Source: Glycocaulis albus (GTDB taxonomy: Bacteria > Pseudomonadota > Alphaproteobacteria > Caulobacterales > Maricaulaceae). Taken from it: DNA of 64,000 nt. Made by a program: the position numbers and the translations under genes. Numbering within the stretch: the stretch's first letter is position 1; every line of letters begins with the position of its first letter. Below the pieces are notes generated by a model, which did no database searches, was not told the DNA's origin, and saw nothing but the letters and a program-made list of their open reading frames with translations. The stretch is from assembly GCF_014639075.1 (NCBI RefSeq), contig NZ_BMFS01000001.1:413636-477635 (forward strand). Direction: 5' to 3'. Positions 63,376-64,000 of this stretch are shown here, in pieces.

Positions 63376-63432
63376 CTTTCCGCAAGGGTCTGATCTGGCT
63401 AGCGTCGGGAGAGCAGACAGAGGGATCAAGCC

Positions 63433-63938
63433 ATGCACAACGATCTTACCGACATTGCCGGGCTCAGCGTTGGACAGGCCGAGGACGAGACGGTGCGCAC
63501 GGGTGTCACGCTCGTTCTGTTCGACGAACCGGCCATTGCCGCCATCGATGTGCGCGGCGGCGGGCCAGGCACGCGCGAGAGCGATGCCTTGCGGCCCGGC
63601 GGGCTGGTCGAGGGTGTGGATGCCATCGTGCTGTCGGGCGGGTCGGTCTACGGGCTGGGCGCAGCCGACGCGGTATGCGCGGCGCTGGGCGCGCAAGGGC
63701 GGGGCTTCGCCCTGATGACGCAGCCGGGCATACCGGCCTCACCCATCGTGCCGGCCGCTATCCTTTATGACCTGGCCAATGGAGGCAATAAGGAGTGGGG
63801 CGATCAGCCCCCTTACGCCAGGCTGGGCCGGGCCGCACTGGACGACACCCGAAAGCGCGGCCGTGTTCGCCTTGGCAGAGCCGGCGCGGGCCAGGGTGCC
63901 ATGGCCGGAACGTTGCCCGGCGGAACCGGATCGGCTAG
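63433..63938 (+). pseudogene. P1-family peptidase (DmpA-like), truncated by IS copy 2
   Basis: N-terminal 168 codons of a DmpA/P1-family aminopeptidase, an Ntn-type self-processing enzyme. GLSVGQAEDETVRTGVTLVL, DVRGGGPGTRESD and VLSGGSVYGLGAADAV are characteristic. After GGTGSA the frame enters the insertion sequence at CTAG and ends in element-encoded residues (RAWTHKL). The catalytic Ser region lies beyond the break, so the product would be inactive. GAGGG is eight bases before the ATG. Whether the remainder survives beyond the far side of the element cannot be seen. Confidence 0.85.
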
Positions 63939-64000
63939 GGCGTGGACTCATAAGCTCTGACCCAGAGTCTTGCTGATGCGAGTGCGATGGCGGCCAGGAA
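63939..64000 (-). mobile_element. IS5 family (IS427-type) insertion sequence, copy 2 (partial)
   Basis: Starts GGCGTGGACTCATAAG right after CTAG (63935-63938) and is identical, as reverse complement, to the last 62 bases of copy 1. Its transposase would be read on the minus strand; the rest is outside the window. Confidence 0.9.

Noticed and set aside
1..64000. CRISPR array, prophage or conjugative module
   Set aside because: No regularly spaced repeats, cas genes, phage structural genes, integrases or transfer genes were seen; mobile DNA is limited to the IS copies, the restriction genes and intergenic repeats.

Overview
The window is high-GC chromosomal DNA from a Gram-negative bacterium, most likely an alphaproteobacterium. 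The main evidence is the rpmH-rnpA-yidC-engB block followed by a pyrimidine 5'-nucleotidase and dapD, together with many signal-peptide, lipobox and TonB-receptor genes. Gene content and style suggest the Caulobacterales/Maricaulales/Hyphomonadaceae side of the class, but no rRNA is present and the genus cannot be fixed. It carries about 57 genes, one tRNA, two insertion-sequence copies and several intergenic repeat families.

Layout. 1-2.8 kb: an AbgT-type transporter (cut by the window edge), a Rieske oxygenase and a TetR regulator, all on the minus strand. 2.9-7.1 kb: an outer-membrane barrel, a quinone oxidoreductase, an exported isoaspartyl peptidase and a phosphodiesterase lipoprotein. 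7.2-11.5 kb: homogentisate dioxygenase and a fumarylacetoacetase-family gene, with a bicarbonate module (SbtA-like permease, PII-like SbtB, beta-carbonic anhydrase) between them. 11.5-16.6 kb: hspQ, a Ppx/GppA phosphatase, rlmE, a membrane-protein gene split cleanly by an IS5/IS427-type element, and a second Rieske-oxygenase homologue that has lost its Rieske cluster site. 16.8-27 kb: uvrD, a TetR regulator, prmA with a two-gene drug/lipid ABC exporter, a purple-acid-phosphatase-like enzyme, aminopeptidase P and a lipoprotein. 27-36.5 kb: a variable, defence-rich stretch. It has a small Cys/His-rich protein, a NotI-like endonuclease with its cytosine-5 methyltransferase, and a single-chain nuclease/adenine methyltransferase set in repeat-rich DNA. 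The core genes uvrB and a response regulator lie between the two systems. 36.5-41.5 kb: lipocalin, an unknown protein, a histidine kinase, a flavin disulfide reductase and a TVP38/DedA-like membrane protein. 41.7-53 kb: housekeeping genes (rpmH, rnpA, yidC, engB, a DUF1036 protein, a HAD nucleotidase, dapD, map, rpiA, gabD-like, glmU, gph). 53.3-57.5 kb: tRNA-Val(CAC), a palindrome-rich spacer with a Fur-like site, and a complete ferric-iron ABC transporter. 57.8-64 kb: gamma-glutamyltransferase, a LysR regulator, a TonB receptor, and a P1-family peptidase gene cut by a second, inverted copy of the same IS.

Most notable observations. (1) The Rieske-less oxygenase homologue keeps its mononuclear-iron motif while about 60 residues holding both cluster loops are gone. 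(2) A 140-bp intergenic element, present twice, is a chain of hairpins whose differences fall in loops or in base pairs that change together. (3) Two IS copies with identical ends both entered CTAG, and removing the first plus one CTAG restores a reading frame of about 256 codons. (4) A bicarbonate-uptake module is embedded in an aromatic-catabolism locus. (5) engB appears to start at a CTG that overlaps the yidC stop. (6) Two restriction systems of different type lie within 9 kb.
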